DNA of 64,000 nucleotides from Paenibacillus_S sp043945595 (GTDB lineage Bacteria; Bacillota; Bacilli; Paenibacillales; NBRC-103111), in assembly GCF_043945595.1 (NCBI RefSeq), contig NZ_JBIFNP010000001.1:2542001-2606000 (forward strand). Reading direction: 5' to 3'. A model generated the notes under the pieces. The model was not told the origin of the DNA and made no database searches. It worked only from the letters and a program-made list of their open reading frames with translations. Made by a program: the position numbers and the translations under genes. This document shows, piece by piece, positions 17,687 to 27,279 of this stretch; position 1 is the stretch's first letter; each line of letters starts with the position of its first letter.

Positions 17687-20254
17687 ATGAAATCAAAAAA
17701 GCTTGCTGTGCTGCTTCTACTGGTTGCGGGAGCGATGTCGGCAGCCATTCTGCTGTCCAAGCCGTTAAGAACGGCACCTGCAGCGACCGAGAAGAAGGAG
17801 GGTACGGGAATGACTGAGAAGCTTAAAGACATCCATACCTATACGAATGGTATGACATTAATGGCAGACGCGAAGGAACAGTATGCGGACGATCCCCGCA
17901 ACGGACAGTCTTATCCGGCGGGCGATCCTTATATTTTGAAATATAACGGGGTGTATTACCTGTATCCCAGCACACACTTTGGCCTGGACGATGTTCGGGT
18001 GTGGAGTTCGACCGATCTGGTAAACTGGCATTATGAAGGTATTGCAGCTAAAGACGCACGCTTAAAAATGGCTTATGCTCCCGAGGTGATTTACTGGAAC
18101 GGCGCTTTCTACATGGTGACATCTCCGGATGGTAAAGGGCACTATGTCCTTAAGAGCGGCAGTCCGACAGGCCCGTTTACCATACAAACGGATAATCTTG
18201 GCATGAGCATTGACGGTTCGATCTTTATAGACGATGATGGCAGATGGTACTTCTATCACGCCGGCTCCAATGGCATCCGGGGGCGGGAAATGAAAGACCC
18301 GTATACGTTTGGGCCTGAAACGGTGCTGAAGGGAACGAGCATGAACCACTGGACGGAAGCGCCGGCGCTGATCAAAAGAAACGGGACCTATTTTATGACG
18401 GAATCGGGCAATCACTTGATGAGTGCAGGTTACCGGGTGAACTATGCGATCTCCCGCGAAGGTCCGCTTGGCGATTTCACGACGCCCTATAACAACCCGT
18501 TAATCATTAGCACGACAAGCGATTTTCACGGGCTGGGTCATAGTACAACGGTCATAGGTCCGGATCTCGACTCGTATTACATCGCTTATCATAACAACAA
18601 AAATCCTATCGCTCCCGGCATTGGGCATGACCGGCATCTGAATGTGGACAAGCTGGTGTTTAACGGGGACAAAATGGATGTGCTGGGGCCGACACATTTT
18701 GCCCAGCAGGAGCCCAGGCGGGCGGACTTTTATACATGGATTCAGAAAGAAGGGTTGGAAACCAACTGGAACCAGGCTATCATCGGGGATGCACAGATCA
18801 TAACGAGCAAGAAGAAAACGGCCGCCAGCTTTACGGCGGAATTTAATTTCAAGACAACTTCTGCTGATAAGCAGAATAAAGAGGCCTATGCCGGAGCGGT
18901 GTTCAGCTACCGGGACGATAAGCATTATGCTATGGCCATCGTCCATGCTTCCAGTCTGCAGCTCGAGCTTATTCAGGTAAACGACGGCGAACGGCGCTCG
19001 TTAGGCTCCGCTGCTCTGCCTGCCGCAACGGATCTGTCTTCTCTGCATATGCTGCGGATCGAGCAGGATCATGGCCGGACGGCGGTTTATTTCGACGGCA
19101 TGCAGAAGCTGGATGTGAACAACCCAGACTTAGGCGAAGGCCAGATCGGTTACATCAATGAGGGGATGGCATTGGAGCCGGATTACACTGCTTTCAGCGG
19201 CGAAGTCAACGGCACAAGCGATTACGATGCCTACAAGCCGCTGCCGGGGCGTATCGAAGCCGTGCATTACTTGAAGGGAGAGGGCAGAGGGTATAAGATG
19301 ACAAAGGATACTTTGTCTGCTAACCCGATTCGCACCGATGACCATACCGTAATTGAAACGGCAGAGGATCGCTCTTATTTGGTCAGGCTCAGCCATACAG
19401 GCGATTGGCTTCAATACAATGTCAATGTTAAGGAAAGCGCTGTCTACGGGATAGATATGAGATTGAAGGAACCTAAGGGCGAGCTGGTATTCGCCGTCTA
19501 TTCAGACGATCAGTTTTTGGGAAATATACAATTTCCTGCGGCCGTTCCTACTGAGCCTGCTGCGCCGGGTTGGACGAAGGTTAAAGGGGAAGGTCAGCTC
19601 ACTCTCCAGGCGGATTTGCATACGCTCAAGCTTCAATTAATTAAAGGCGAAGCGGGCCTGATGGGATTTGATGTGTACCAGGTAGAAGACAAGCCGCTGA
19701 ATATTGTGTATCCTCTTGATAAAGGCGGCGACCTGCCTAATGGCTTGTTCAGCGATTGGACCTACAACGACAGATGGTCTGTCGGCCCGCAAGGGATGAA
19801 ATCGGATTTAGACCAAACCAATATGGCGTTTACCGGATCGACCCGCTGGGAGGATTATACGGTGGATGCGGATATCACTTTGGGGACGGACGCAGCTAGC
19901 AGCGCCGGCGGGCTGCTGGTTCGCGTCAGCAACGAATCGGTTCACAAAGCTCAAGTCGTTGACGGCTTAATGGGCTACTACATTTCTTTATCTTCCCGTC
20001 AGCTGGCATTAAACAAACTAAATTATGATTCAACCGTGCTCCAGAAGACAGAGGTTCATCTGGAAACGAATACACCGTATCCGATCCAGGTTCGCGTCCA
20101 AGGAAGCCGCATCCAGGTATTTCTCAATCATGCCTCCAAACCGGTCATAGACTACGTCGACTATAATGCGTTTACAACGGGCAAGGCGGGCGTCCGGTCC
20201 AGTACGAAAGGGGCGGCGATCTTCCATAATATGAAGATTACAAGCAGCAAATGA
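17687..20254 (+). CDS. Exported multidomain GH43 enzyme with carbohydrate-binding-like domains
   Basis: 855 aa. The N-terminus (MKSKKLAVLLLLVAGAMSAAILL) is a signal peptide or anchor without a lipobox Cys. The GH43 propeller covers residues 60-340: base Asp in AGDPYILKYNGVYY, Asp in SIDGSIFIDDDG, acid Glu in WTEAPALIKRNG, and HSTTVIGPDLDSYYIAYH. Next come a beta-sandwich (350-500), a CBM6-like segment (GRIEAVHYLKGEGRGY to DWLQYNVNV, 525-660), and a C-terminal LamG/DUF1080-like sandwich (WEDYTVDADITLG, IQVRVQGSRIQVFLNH). It would attack arabinan or arabinoxylan at the cell surface. It is followed 31 bases later by the sensor kinase gene, so the enzyme and its sensing system appear co-transcribed. 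Confidence 0.85.
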   Translation: MKSKKLAVLLLLVAGAMSAAILLSKPLRTAPAATEKKEGTGMTEKLKDIHTYTNGMTLMADAKEQYADDPRNGQSYPAGDPYILKYNGVYYLYPSTHFGLDDVRVWSSTDLVNWHYEGIAAKDARLKMAYAPEVIYWNGAFYMVTSPDGKGHYVLKSGSPTGPFTIQTDNLGMSIDGSIFIDDDGRWYFYHAGSNGIRGREMKDPYTFGPETVLKGTSMNHWTEAPALIKRNGTYFMTESGNHLMSAGYRVNYAISREGPLGDFTTPYNNPLIISTTSDFHGLGHSTTVIGPDLDSYYIAYHNNKNPIAPGIGHDRHLNVDKLVFNGDKMDVLGPTHFAQQEPRRADFYTWIQKEGLETNWNQAIIGDAQIITSKKKTAASFTAEFNFKTTSADKQNKEAYAGAVFSYRDDKHYAMAIVHASSLQLELIQVNDGERRSLGSAALPAATDLSSLHMLRIEQDHGRTAVYFDGMQKLDVNNPDLGEGQIGYINEGMALEPDYTAFSGEVNGTSDYDAYKPLPGRIEAVHYLKGEGRGYKMTKDTLSANPIRTDDHTVIETAEDRSYLVRLSHTGDWLQYNVNVKESAVYGIDMRLKEPKGELVFAVYSDDQFLGNIQFPAAVPTEPAAPGWTKVKGEGQLTLQADLHTLKLQLIKGEAGLMGFDVYQVEDKPLNIVYPLDKGGDLPNGLFSDWTYNDRWSVGPQGMKSDLDQTNMAFTGSTRWEDYTVDADITLGTDAASSAGGLLVRVSNESVHKAQVVDGLMGYYISLSSRQLALNKLNYDSTVLQKTEVHLETNTPYPIQVRVQGSRIQVFLNHASKPVIDYVDYNAFTTGKAGVRSSTKGAAIFHNMKITSSK

Positions 20255-20285
20255 AAGCGGTTCTATAGAAAGGGGTTGCAAGCGG

Positions 20286-22064
20286 ATGAAGTTTTTCTCC
20301 ATCAAAAAGCTGATTTCACCGACTGTAAGCATTCAGGGGAAAATCTTTGTCGCGTTTAGTCTGGTTACACTGCTCGGAATTGTTGCCGTAACAAGCATTG
20401 TTTACTTGTACATGAGAGAAACCGTCAAAAATAACGCTTTTACTTCCGTGACGGACAGCATACGAAAAGCGGATGAATCCCTCAATCTCCGGCTGGAGGA
20501 AATCGACCGGTTAAATACGGTAGTAATTACGAATAAAACCGTGCTCGATACCCTGATGAGTCCTACGGAGGAAGCCAGCTACGAATGGTTTCAGGAGCAA
20601 AAGCGGATCGAGGAATTTTTAACGGCTGTCATAGCCTATAAGCCTTATATTTCAAGGATTGCTGTCATCGGAAGCAATGAAAAGGTGTTTTTCGTCGGTA
20701 CCCCGTGGCTGGATAAAAATGTATTGAAAACACCGATGATGCAATATTTGCGTCAGAACGGTTCGGGCCATGCATACTTTCATCAAACAGGCTCCAGCGA
20801 TTCTATTGTCACCGGCCACGACATTCGCTATAACCGGAAAGTAATCGGTACCGTGATGTTTGATCTCAATGACGAATTCATTAAGAAGACCTATGATGTA
20901 AATCCTACATCGGACAGTATGCTGTTTGTCGTTGACGAGAACAACGAATTCATTTATCAGCCCCAGACAAGCGCGCTTGGCAAAGATACGATCATCCGTC
21001 TAAATCAGGAGCTGGCCGGATCTAATGCTTCGGTTGAGAAGGTGATCGATCAGAAGTCTTATCTGGTCGTAAGCCGCAAATCGGATTATACCGGCTGGTT
21101 CACGCTGGCGCTTGTTCCTATGAAATCGCTGCTCAGCGAAACGGTACGCATCCGGAATGTCATAGCCGAAGCGGCCATCATAGTGTTCGTCATTATCCTT
21201 ATCGGCTCATTGCAAGTCTCCTCGCGCATTACGAGAAATATTCGCAGGCTCCGCTCGATGATGATGCATGTGATGGAGGGGAATATGACGCTTCAATCCG
21301 CAGAAATTCGATCCAAGGACGAAATCGGCCAGCTGTACCACGTATTCAAAAGCATGGTAGAGGAGCTGAAGCGTCTGCTTGAAGGAATAAAGGCCAGCGA
21401 GAGGGAGAAGCATGAAGCGGAGCTGGCTGTCCTGCAGGCTCAAATCCGCCCTCATTTTCTTTATAACACGTTGAACACGGTAAAGTATTTGGCCAAGCTG
21501 AACGGAGTGCCGAATATCGAAGAGGTATCCCAATCCTTGATAGAGCTCATGCGGGGCGTACTAGGGAATTCGAATGAATTCCTCACCCTGCAGGAAGAGC
21601 TGCAGTATGTCCGCAGCTATGTCAACATTGAGAAATATAAATATGTCGAACCGATCCGGCTGGATATCGAAATTGAAGATGAAAATTTGCTGCAATATAA
21701 CGTCTTGAAGCTAATGCTGCAGCCTATCGTAGAAAACGCCATTATTCATGGGATAGCTTCGGCGGCGCAGGAGGGCTTGGTGCTGATCCGTATTTATGAA
21801 GAGAACGCAGAGCTGAGAATTGAAGTCACCGATAACGGCAAAGGCATGTCGAGCGAGCAGATTGACGCCCTGTTGGAAGTGAAAAAGGGCGAGACATATA
21901 CGCGCTTCAGCGGCATGGGGGTTCGCAATGTGCATGAGCGGATCGTTCGAATGTACGGGGAGCCGTACGGTGTGTTTCTCTACAGCGAGCCCGAATCGTA
22001 TACGAAGGTGGAGATCCGGTTTCCTTTATTGGCGGGAGCGGATCGGATGAAGCAGGGGGAATGA
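20286..22064 (+). CDS. YesM-type sensor histidine kinase
   Basis: 592 aa. Membrane segment 1 (IFVAFSLVTLLGIVAVTSIVYLYM), an extracellular sensor of about 250 residues, membrane segment 2 (AAIIVFVIILIGSL) near residue 300, HAMP, then the His_kinase domain with phospho-acceptor His390 in QIRPHFLYNTLNTVKY. The ATPase domain has VENAIIHG (N box) and EVTDNGKGMS (G1). It partners with the response regulator starting three bases later. By family it senses an extracellular sugar; the flanking genes suggest an arabinan product. The upstream GH43 gene ends 31 bases before with AAAGGGG between. Confidence 0.92.
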   Translation: MKFFSIKKLISPTVSIQGKIFVAFSLVTLLGIVAVTSIVYLYMRETVKNNAFTSVTDSIRKADESLNLRLEEIDRLNTVVITNKTVLDTLMSPTEEASYEWFQEQKRIEEFLTAVIAYKPYISRIAVIGSNEKVFFVGTPWLDKNVLKTPMMQYLRQNGSGHAYFHQTGSSDSIVTGHDIRYNRKVIGTVMFDLNDEFIKKTYDVNPTSDSMLFVVDENNEFIYQPQTSALGKDTIIRLNQELAGSNASVEKVIDQKSYLVVSRKSDYTGWFTLALVPMKSLLSETVRIRNVIAEAAIIVFVIILIGSLQVSSRITRNIRRLRSMMMHVMEGNMTLQSAEIRSKDEIGQLYHVFKSMVEELKRLLEGIKASEREKHEAELAVLQAQIRPHFLYNTLNTVKYLAKLNGVPNIEEVSQSLIELMRGVLGNSNEFLTLQEELQYVRSYVNIEKYKYVEPIRLDIEIEDENLLQYNVLKLMLQPIVENAIIHGIASAAQEGLVLIRIYEENAELRIEVTDNGKGMSSEQIDALLEVKKGETYTRFSGMGVRNVHERIVRMYGEPYGVFLYSEPESYTKVEIRFPLLAGADRMKQGE

Positions 22065-22067
22065 GGC

Positions 22068-23672
22068 ATGTTTCAACTATTGTTAGTGGATGATGAAGCG
22101 TTGGCACGCAATGATGTGAAGAGTATGGTGGATTGGGAGAAGCACGGGTTTACTTTGTGCGGTGAAGCGCAGAATGGAGCTATGGCGATCTCCATGATCG
22201 AGCGGCATGCGCCGCATATCGTTATTTTGGATGTCAGCATGCCGTTAATGAACGGGGTGGAATTAAGCCGCGTCATCAAAGACCGGTTTCCTAAGGTAAA
22301 AATGATCATGCTGAGCAGCTTTGACGATTACGATTACGTCCGGGATTGCTTGAAGAACGGAGCCGTCGATTATTTGCTGAAGCATCGCTTGAACGCGACG
22401 GCCCTTTTAGCGGTTCTGGATAAAGCCGTTCAAGATTTGCAGGTGGAGCAGCGGGAGGATGAAGCGCGCAGCGCCCAAACGAAAATGATCGAACGGTTAA
22501 GTCCGGTCATTCTTCGCGAATATGCAGCCAATTTGGCAAGAGGTGTACAGGATGCGGGGGCAGAGCTGCTGACCTATGCCCGGCACAACGGGCTCTATGC
22601 TAATGCCGTAAATTACGGAGCCGCAGCGGTTCAGATTGTTCCTTTCCTGCTGCTGACGGAGCACCTTACGGATGTTCAGAAGAGCCAGTTTATGCAGCGG
22701 GTCACCGAGGTGCTGCAGATGGCTGTAGGAGACATTCAGATGCGGACGGCCGCCTATGTAGGGGAGGGACGCTTTATCGTATTGTTTTCTTCCCCGGAGC
22801 GAAGCGAGCACACGGCTGCAACTCAAATCAATCAAGCCTTGAGCAGCGTTTCCCATTCGCTTGAGAAATTTCTGAATTTAAAATGCGTCTATGCCTCGGG
22901 GGGATTGTGCGGCAGCCTGAAGCAGCTAAGCGTCAGTTACAGCCAAGCGAATCAAATCCTTAATGAAACGTTCTTTCAAGCTTCAGGCGCCTCGATCCAA
23001 AGAAAATCACTGTTCATTGAAGAACAGAAGCAGCTGCTGATGTTCCTGGAGCAATTGGACGGGGAGAGGATCAGCCGAATCATCACCTCCATTTTGGATA
23101 CGGTACGGAGCCAGCCTGTCTATTCGATGACCGTTCAGATGATCGCAAGCGAAATGCTTCATATGGCTGAGAAATCGTTGAAGCGTCATTTGCCTGATGC
23201 CTCTGCAGAGAATAGTCCCGTCCTTCCTTCACGGAGCGAGCTTGGGCGTCTGGGAAGTGTCGGCGAGCTCGAACAGTGGCTGCTATCGTATTTTGCCGGT
23301 ATGGTTGCGGAAATGAAGAAGCAGATGGCGGCCGGGGCGTATTCGCGCCATATTTCACAAGCAATCCAATTTATTGCCGACCATTACAGCGACAATATTT
23401 CTTTGGAAATCACAGCCGGCGCGATTAATCTGAATTCCTCCTACTTGAGCCGCTTGTTTAAAGAGGAGACGCAAATGACGTTTACCGAATATTTAAACAG
23501 GGTCCGGATAAAATCAAGCTGCCTGCTCATGGAATCGGGGCCGTATGCCTTGAAAGAAATCAGCAGCCAGGTAGGTTTTACGAACTATACTTATTTCTTC
23601 AAGGTCTTTAAGGCCGTCACCGGCATGACGCCTCAGGTGTATATCGACAGCCGGAAGCCGTCAAAAAAGTAG
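22068..23672 (+). CDS. YesN-type response regulator with AraC DNA-binding domain
   Basis: 534 aa. The receiver domain has acidic pocket DDE at 8-10 and phospho-acceptor Asp55 in IVILDVSMP, with conserved Lys in YLLKHRL. The middle region is the variable linker of this family. The C-terminal double helix-turn-helix is SLEITAGAINLNSSYLSRLFKEETQ, then ALKEISSQVGFTNYTYFFKVFK. It is phosphorylated by the adjacent kinase and probably activates the binding-protein operon starting 117 bases downstream. Genes of this pair are separated by only three bases, indicating translational coupling. Confidence 0.92.
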   Translation: MFQLLLVDDEALARNDVKSMVDWEKHGFTLCGEAQNGAMAISMIERHAPHIVILDVSMPLMNGVELSRVIKDRFPKVKMIMLSSFDDYDYVRDCLKNGAVDYLLKHRLNATALLAVLDKAVQDLQVEQREDEARSAQTKMIERLSPVILREYAANLARGVQDAGAELLTYARHNGLYANAVNYGAAAVQIVPFLLLTEHLTDVQKSQFMQRVTEVLQMAVGDIQMRTAAYVGEGRFIVLFSSPERSEHTAATQINQALSSVSHSLEKFLNLKCVYASGGLCGSLKQLSVSYSQANQILNETFFQASGASIQRKSLFIEEQKQLLMFLEQLDGERISRIITSILDTVRSQPVYSMTVQMIASEMLHMAEKSLKRHLPDASAENSPVLPSRSELGRLGSVGELEQWLLSYFAGMVAEMKKQMAAGAYSRHISQAIQFIADHYSDNISLEITAGAINLNSSYLSRLFKEETQMTFTEYLNRVRIKSSCLLMESGPYALKEISSQVGFTNYTYFFKVFKAVTGMTPQVYIDSRKPSKK

Positions 23673-23713
23673 AATGGAAAGTCATATATTTGGAATCGGC
23701 GGAGCAGCCGGTT

Positions 23714-23748
23714 TGATTATAATAAAATTACCTTCGGAAACGCTTTCA
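23714..23748 (+). promoter_or_regulatory. Promoter and cre-like site before the arabinoside importer operon
   Basis: TATAAT at 23718-23723 with TG nearby at 23714; no good -35, as expected for an activator-dependent promoter. CGGAAACGCTTTCA (23735-23748) matches the CcpA consensus TGWAANCGNTNWCA at all but two specified positions (the T at 1 and the W at 3) and lies just downstream of the start site, where CcpA would block transcription. CcpA control is an inference. Confidence 0.5.
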
Positions 23749-23788
23749 AATCTGTGGGTGAATACCATTCAATAGGGGGAACGAAAGG

Positions 23789-25373
23789 ATGACAAGAAAT
23801 TGGGGGACGGTATTGCTTTCCACCTTAGTCGTTTCAGGCATGACGCTGACAGCGTGCAGCTCGGATACCGCGAATAAAGAGAACGGCGGCAAATCGCAAG
23901 CGGATTCTGCCAACGGAGTAAGCACAGCGGGATTTCCTATCTCCAAGGAACCGATTAAGCTGAAGATGTTTACAAGAGTTGCGCCTACCAATGGGCCGTT
24001 TAAAGATATGCCGGTGTTTCAGGAGTATGAGAAAATGAGCAACATCCAGGTTGAATTTATCGAGGCGCCGACCGATGGGTTTAATGAGAAAAAGAACCTG
24101 CTGTTTGCATCGAACGAGCTTCCGGATGCTCTGTACCGTTCCGGCCTGACTCCGTTAGAGGCCATCCGCTATGGCTCGGGCGGTCAATTAATCCCGCTGG
24201 AGAAGCTGATTGATTCGTATGCGCCGAATCTTAAAAAGCTGATGGACACATATCCTGAAATACGGTCCTCGATGACAACTCCGGAAGGACATATTTACGC
24301 CATCCCGGGCATTGTGACCGTCAATTCTGCCAGAACCGATAAAAAATGGATGAATCAAGCATGGCTGAAGAAGCTGAACCTGAAGGAACCGGAGACGACA
24401 GATGAGCTGTACGAGGTGCTGAAAGCTTTCCGGGATAAAGATCCGAACGGCAACGGCAAGCAAGACGAGCTCCCGATGACGGCGCGTAACGGTTTGAGTA
24501 TCGTGCCAATTATGGCCGGCTCGTTCGGTCTGGATTTTCAGCTGGGCTATAACATCAACCTGGAGAATGACAAGGTTAATATTTGGATGGGGAACGACCG
24601 GAATAAAGAATTACTCATGTATCTGAACAAGCTGTACTCGGAAAAGCTGCTGGATCAGGAGCTGTTCACGCAGAAGGAAGCGCAGTATCTTGCAAAGCAG
24701 GGCTCCGGCAATACCGGCTTCTTCTTTGACCAGACGAACAATCCGATGCTGGATACGAAGGTGGCCGATCAATATATCGGCATCGCTCCGGTTGCACGGA
24801 CCGCATGGCGACAGACTGCAGCTGGCGGCTCCGGTGCCAAGGGATTTCGGCGCCTTTGCTATCACGTCCGTGAATAAATATCCGGAAGCGACGATGCGCT
24901 GGATCGATTATTTTTACAGCGACGAAGGCTCCACTTTACTGCGATTCGGCCGTCAGGGCGAGAACTATGAATTGCGGGATGGCATTCCTTATTACACGGA
25001 TACGTTCTTGGCGACAGGCAACCAGTCCAAAATTACGCCTTATGCCGGAGGCGGGGCGCCGCATTTGATCAGTGAGAAGGTAGCTTCTTATATCAATCCG
25101 CCGCAGGTCCAGGAGGCTCAAAAGAAACTGGATCCGTACATGCCGAAGGTTCGTTATGCGGCACCGATGTTCGATGAAGAAACGTCCCAAAAAATCAATG
25201 TGCTGAGAAACGATATCGATAAATATTACGAAGAGCAGAGCACGAAGTTTATTGCGGGCGCTCTCAGCTTTGACAAGTGGGGAGAGTTCCAGGCTACGCT
25301 GAAGAAAATGAACATGGACGAGCTGCAGAAGCTGTACCAGGAAGCTTACGATAACCTCAAAAAGCAAAAATAG
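23789..25373 (+). pseudogene. Extracellular solute-binding lipoprotein, one frameshift
   Basis: Repaired length about 527 aa. Signal peptide with lipobox LTAC (Cys near residue 24), then KLKMFTRVAPTNGP, a family 1 binding fold and the loop DKDPNGNGKQDELPM. The frame breaks at about 24788-24796: GCTCCGGTTGCAC would read APLHGPHGDRLQL if one G is removed. The second frame continues LAAPVPRDFGAFAITS and ends YQEAYDNLKKQK. It binds the sugar for the two permeases that follow. With a GH51 arabinofuranosidase at the end of the operon, arabino-oligosaccharides are the likely ligand. The break is a one-base insertion that doubles an existing G. Confidence 0.88.
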
Positions 25374-25400
25374 AACACCGCGGTGGTTGGAGGGCTACAG

Positions 25401-26357
25401 ATGAAGAGTACAGCCAATACAGCAGGCGCTGCGTCTCGATCCAGGTCGAGGCGCTCCAGCCTCACGAAAGCAGTTTTCAGCCGATTTGATCTTTACCTCA
25501 TGCTGCTTATCCCTATCGTATGGTACCTGGTATTCCATTACGGGCCTTTATACGGTTTGCAGATCGCTTTTAAAAATTTTAGTCCGGCTAAAGGGATCCT
25601 GGGCAGCAAGTGGGTGGGACTGGACCATTTCGAGCGGTTTGTCGAATCCTACTATTTCTGGAGACTGCTATGGAATACCTTGTCCATCAACTTGTTTTCT
25701 TTAATCTTTGCTTTCCCGGTGCCGATCTTTCTGGCCTTGCTGGTCAATGAAATCCGTAACAAAGCATTCAGCAAAATTGTGCAAAATGTAACTTATATTC
25801 CGCATTTTATTTCCGTTGTGGTTATGGTGGGCATGCTGACGCTGTTCTTGTCTCCGCAAGGAGGGCCCATTAGCGCAGCGATCCGGGCGTTCGGCGGCAC
25901 CCCGGTGAGATTCCTGGATATAGCGGCCTGGTTCAAGCCGATTTTTATCGGATCTAATATATGGCAAAATATGGGCTGGCAGTCGATTATCTACATCGCC
26001 GCCTTAAGCGGGGTCAATCCGCAGCTGTATGAAGCGGCCAAAATGGATGGAGCGAACCGGCTGCAGCGCATCTGGCACGTATCCCTGCCGGGCATCCTGC
26101 CGGTTATTGTCATTCTGCTTATTCTCGATGTAGGACATTTTATGAATATTGGCTTTGAGAAAATTTTGCTCATGCAGAACAATTTGAATATGGAAGCAAG
26201 CGATGTCATATCTACGTTCGTTTACTCGGCTGGTATTTTAAAAGGAGAATACAGCTATACGGCTGCCATCGGGTTGTTTAACTCGATTGTCAATTTGGCG
26301 CTGCTGCTGCTCGTAAACCGGTTCGCCCGTAAAAAGGCCGAGACAAGCTTGTGGTAA
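25401..26357 (+). CDS. Sugar ABC transporter permease, LplB type
   Basis: 318 aa from ATG 25401, behind GGAGGG. A long basic N-terminus rich in Arg and Ser precedes the first membrane segment (LYLMLLIPIVWYLVF). The EAA loop is EAAKMDGANRLQRIWHVSLPGI. Six membrane segments are expected. It begins 28 bases after the binding-protein gene and 14 bases before the second permease, so it is the middle of an operon. It forms the channel together with the YtcP-type partner. Confidence 0.92.
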   Translation: MKSTANTAGAASRSRSRRSSLTKAVFSRFDLYLMLLIPIVWYLVFHYGPLYGLQIAFKNFSPAKGILGSKWVGLDHFERFVESYYFWRLLWNTLSINLFSLIFAFPVPIFLALLVNEIRNKAFSKIVQNVTYIPHFISVVVMVGMLTLFLSPQGGPISAAIRAFGGTPVRFLDIAAWFKPIFIGSNIWQNMGWQSIIYIAALSGVNPQLYEAAKMDGANRLQRIWHVSLPGILPVIVILLILDVGHFMNIGFEKILLMQNNLNMEASDVISTFVYSAGILKGEYSYTAAIGLFNSIVNLALLLLVNRFARKKAETSLW

Positions 26358-26370
26358 GGAGGGCAATAGG

Positions 26371-27264
26371 ATGAAGGAGCATAAGTTGAAGAAAGGCCGG
26401 TCGGATGAAAAAATGTTCGACGCCGTTGTAAATGCACTGGCTCTGCTTATTTTGATCATCGTGCTGTATCCGTTAATATTTATCGTTAGCGCCTCGTTCA
26501 GCGATCCGGCCCTGGTGCTGAATGGCGAAGTCTACCTGCTGCCGAAACAGATTACTTTCGAGGCCTACAAGAATGTGTTTGAGAACAAGGAAATATGGAA
26601 TGGCTATGTCAATACGATTGTGTATACGGCTGTAGGCACAGCCATGAATCTTATCATGACCACCTTGGCGGCTTATCCGCTGTCAAGGCCCGACCTGCCG
26701 GGACGGGGCGGCATTATGTTCTTCGTGACGCTGACGATGTTTTTCAGCGGCGGCCTCATTCCGTCTTATCTGATCGTTAAGAGCTTAGGGATGGTCGATA
26801 CGATGTGGGCGCTCATCATCCCGGGAGCCATTGCGACCTATAATCTGATTGTGATGCGCACTTATTTTCAAACCAGCATTCCCTGGGAGCTTCAGGAGGC
26901 GGCTCATATCGACGGCTGCTCCAACTGGAAGCTGCTGACCCATGTGATTCTGCCGCTTTCCAAGCCGATTTTGGCGGTAATGGTTCTATTTTACGCGGTC
27001 GGCCACTGGAATTCCTACTTCAATGCTTTGATATATATTCGCAGCAAGGATTTGTATCCATTACAGCTTGTGCTGCGGGAAGTGCTGATGGTCAGCCAGG
27101 CGGATGCCGTTGACAGCAATGTAGGTCTGGAATCGAAGGTGCTGCTGGCCGAGAGCATCAAATATGTGGTCATCATTATTTCCAGCCTGCCTGTGCTGCT
27201 GATGTATCCTTTTGTTCAGCGGCATTTTGTGAAGGGCGTTATGATCGGTTCTTTAAAAGGCTAG
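26371..27264 (+). CDS. Carbohydrate ABC transporter permease, YtcP type
   Basis: 297 aa. First membrane segment ALALLILIIVLYPLIFIVSA, EAA loop QEAAHIDGCSNWKLLTHVILPLSKPI, and C-terminal FVKGVMIGSLKG. GGAGGG lies before the ATG. It is followed 16 bases later by the GH51 gene, so import and intracellular hydrolysis are encoded together. Confidence 0.92.
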   Translation: MKEHKLKKGRSDEKMFDAVVNALALLILIIVLYPLIFIVSASFSDPALVLNGEVYLLPKQITFEAYKNVFENKEIWNGYVNTIVYTAVGTAMNLIMTTLAAYPLSRPDLPGRGGIMFFVTLTMFFSGGLIPSYLIVKSLGMVDTMWALIIPGAIATYNLIVMRTYFQTSIPWELQEAAHIDGCSNWKLLTHVILPLSKPILAVMVLFYAVGHWNSYFNALIYIRSKDLYPLQLVLREVLMVSQADAVDSNVGLESKVLLAESIKYVVIIISSLPVLLMYPFVQRHFVKGVMIGSLKG

Positions 27265-27279
27265 ATTCGGAAGGAAGAG

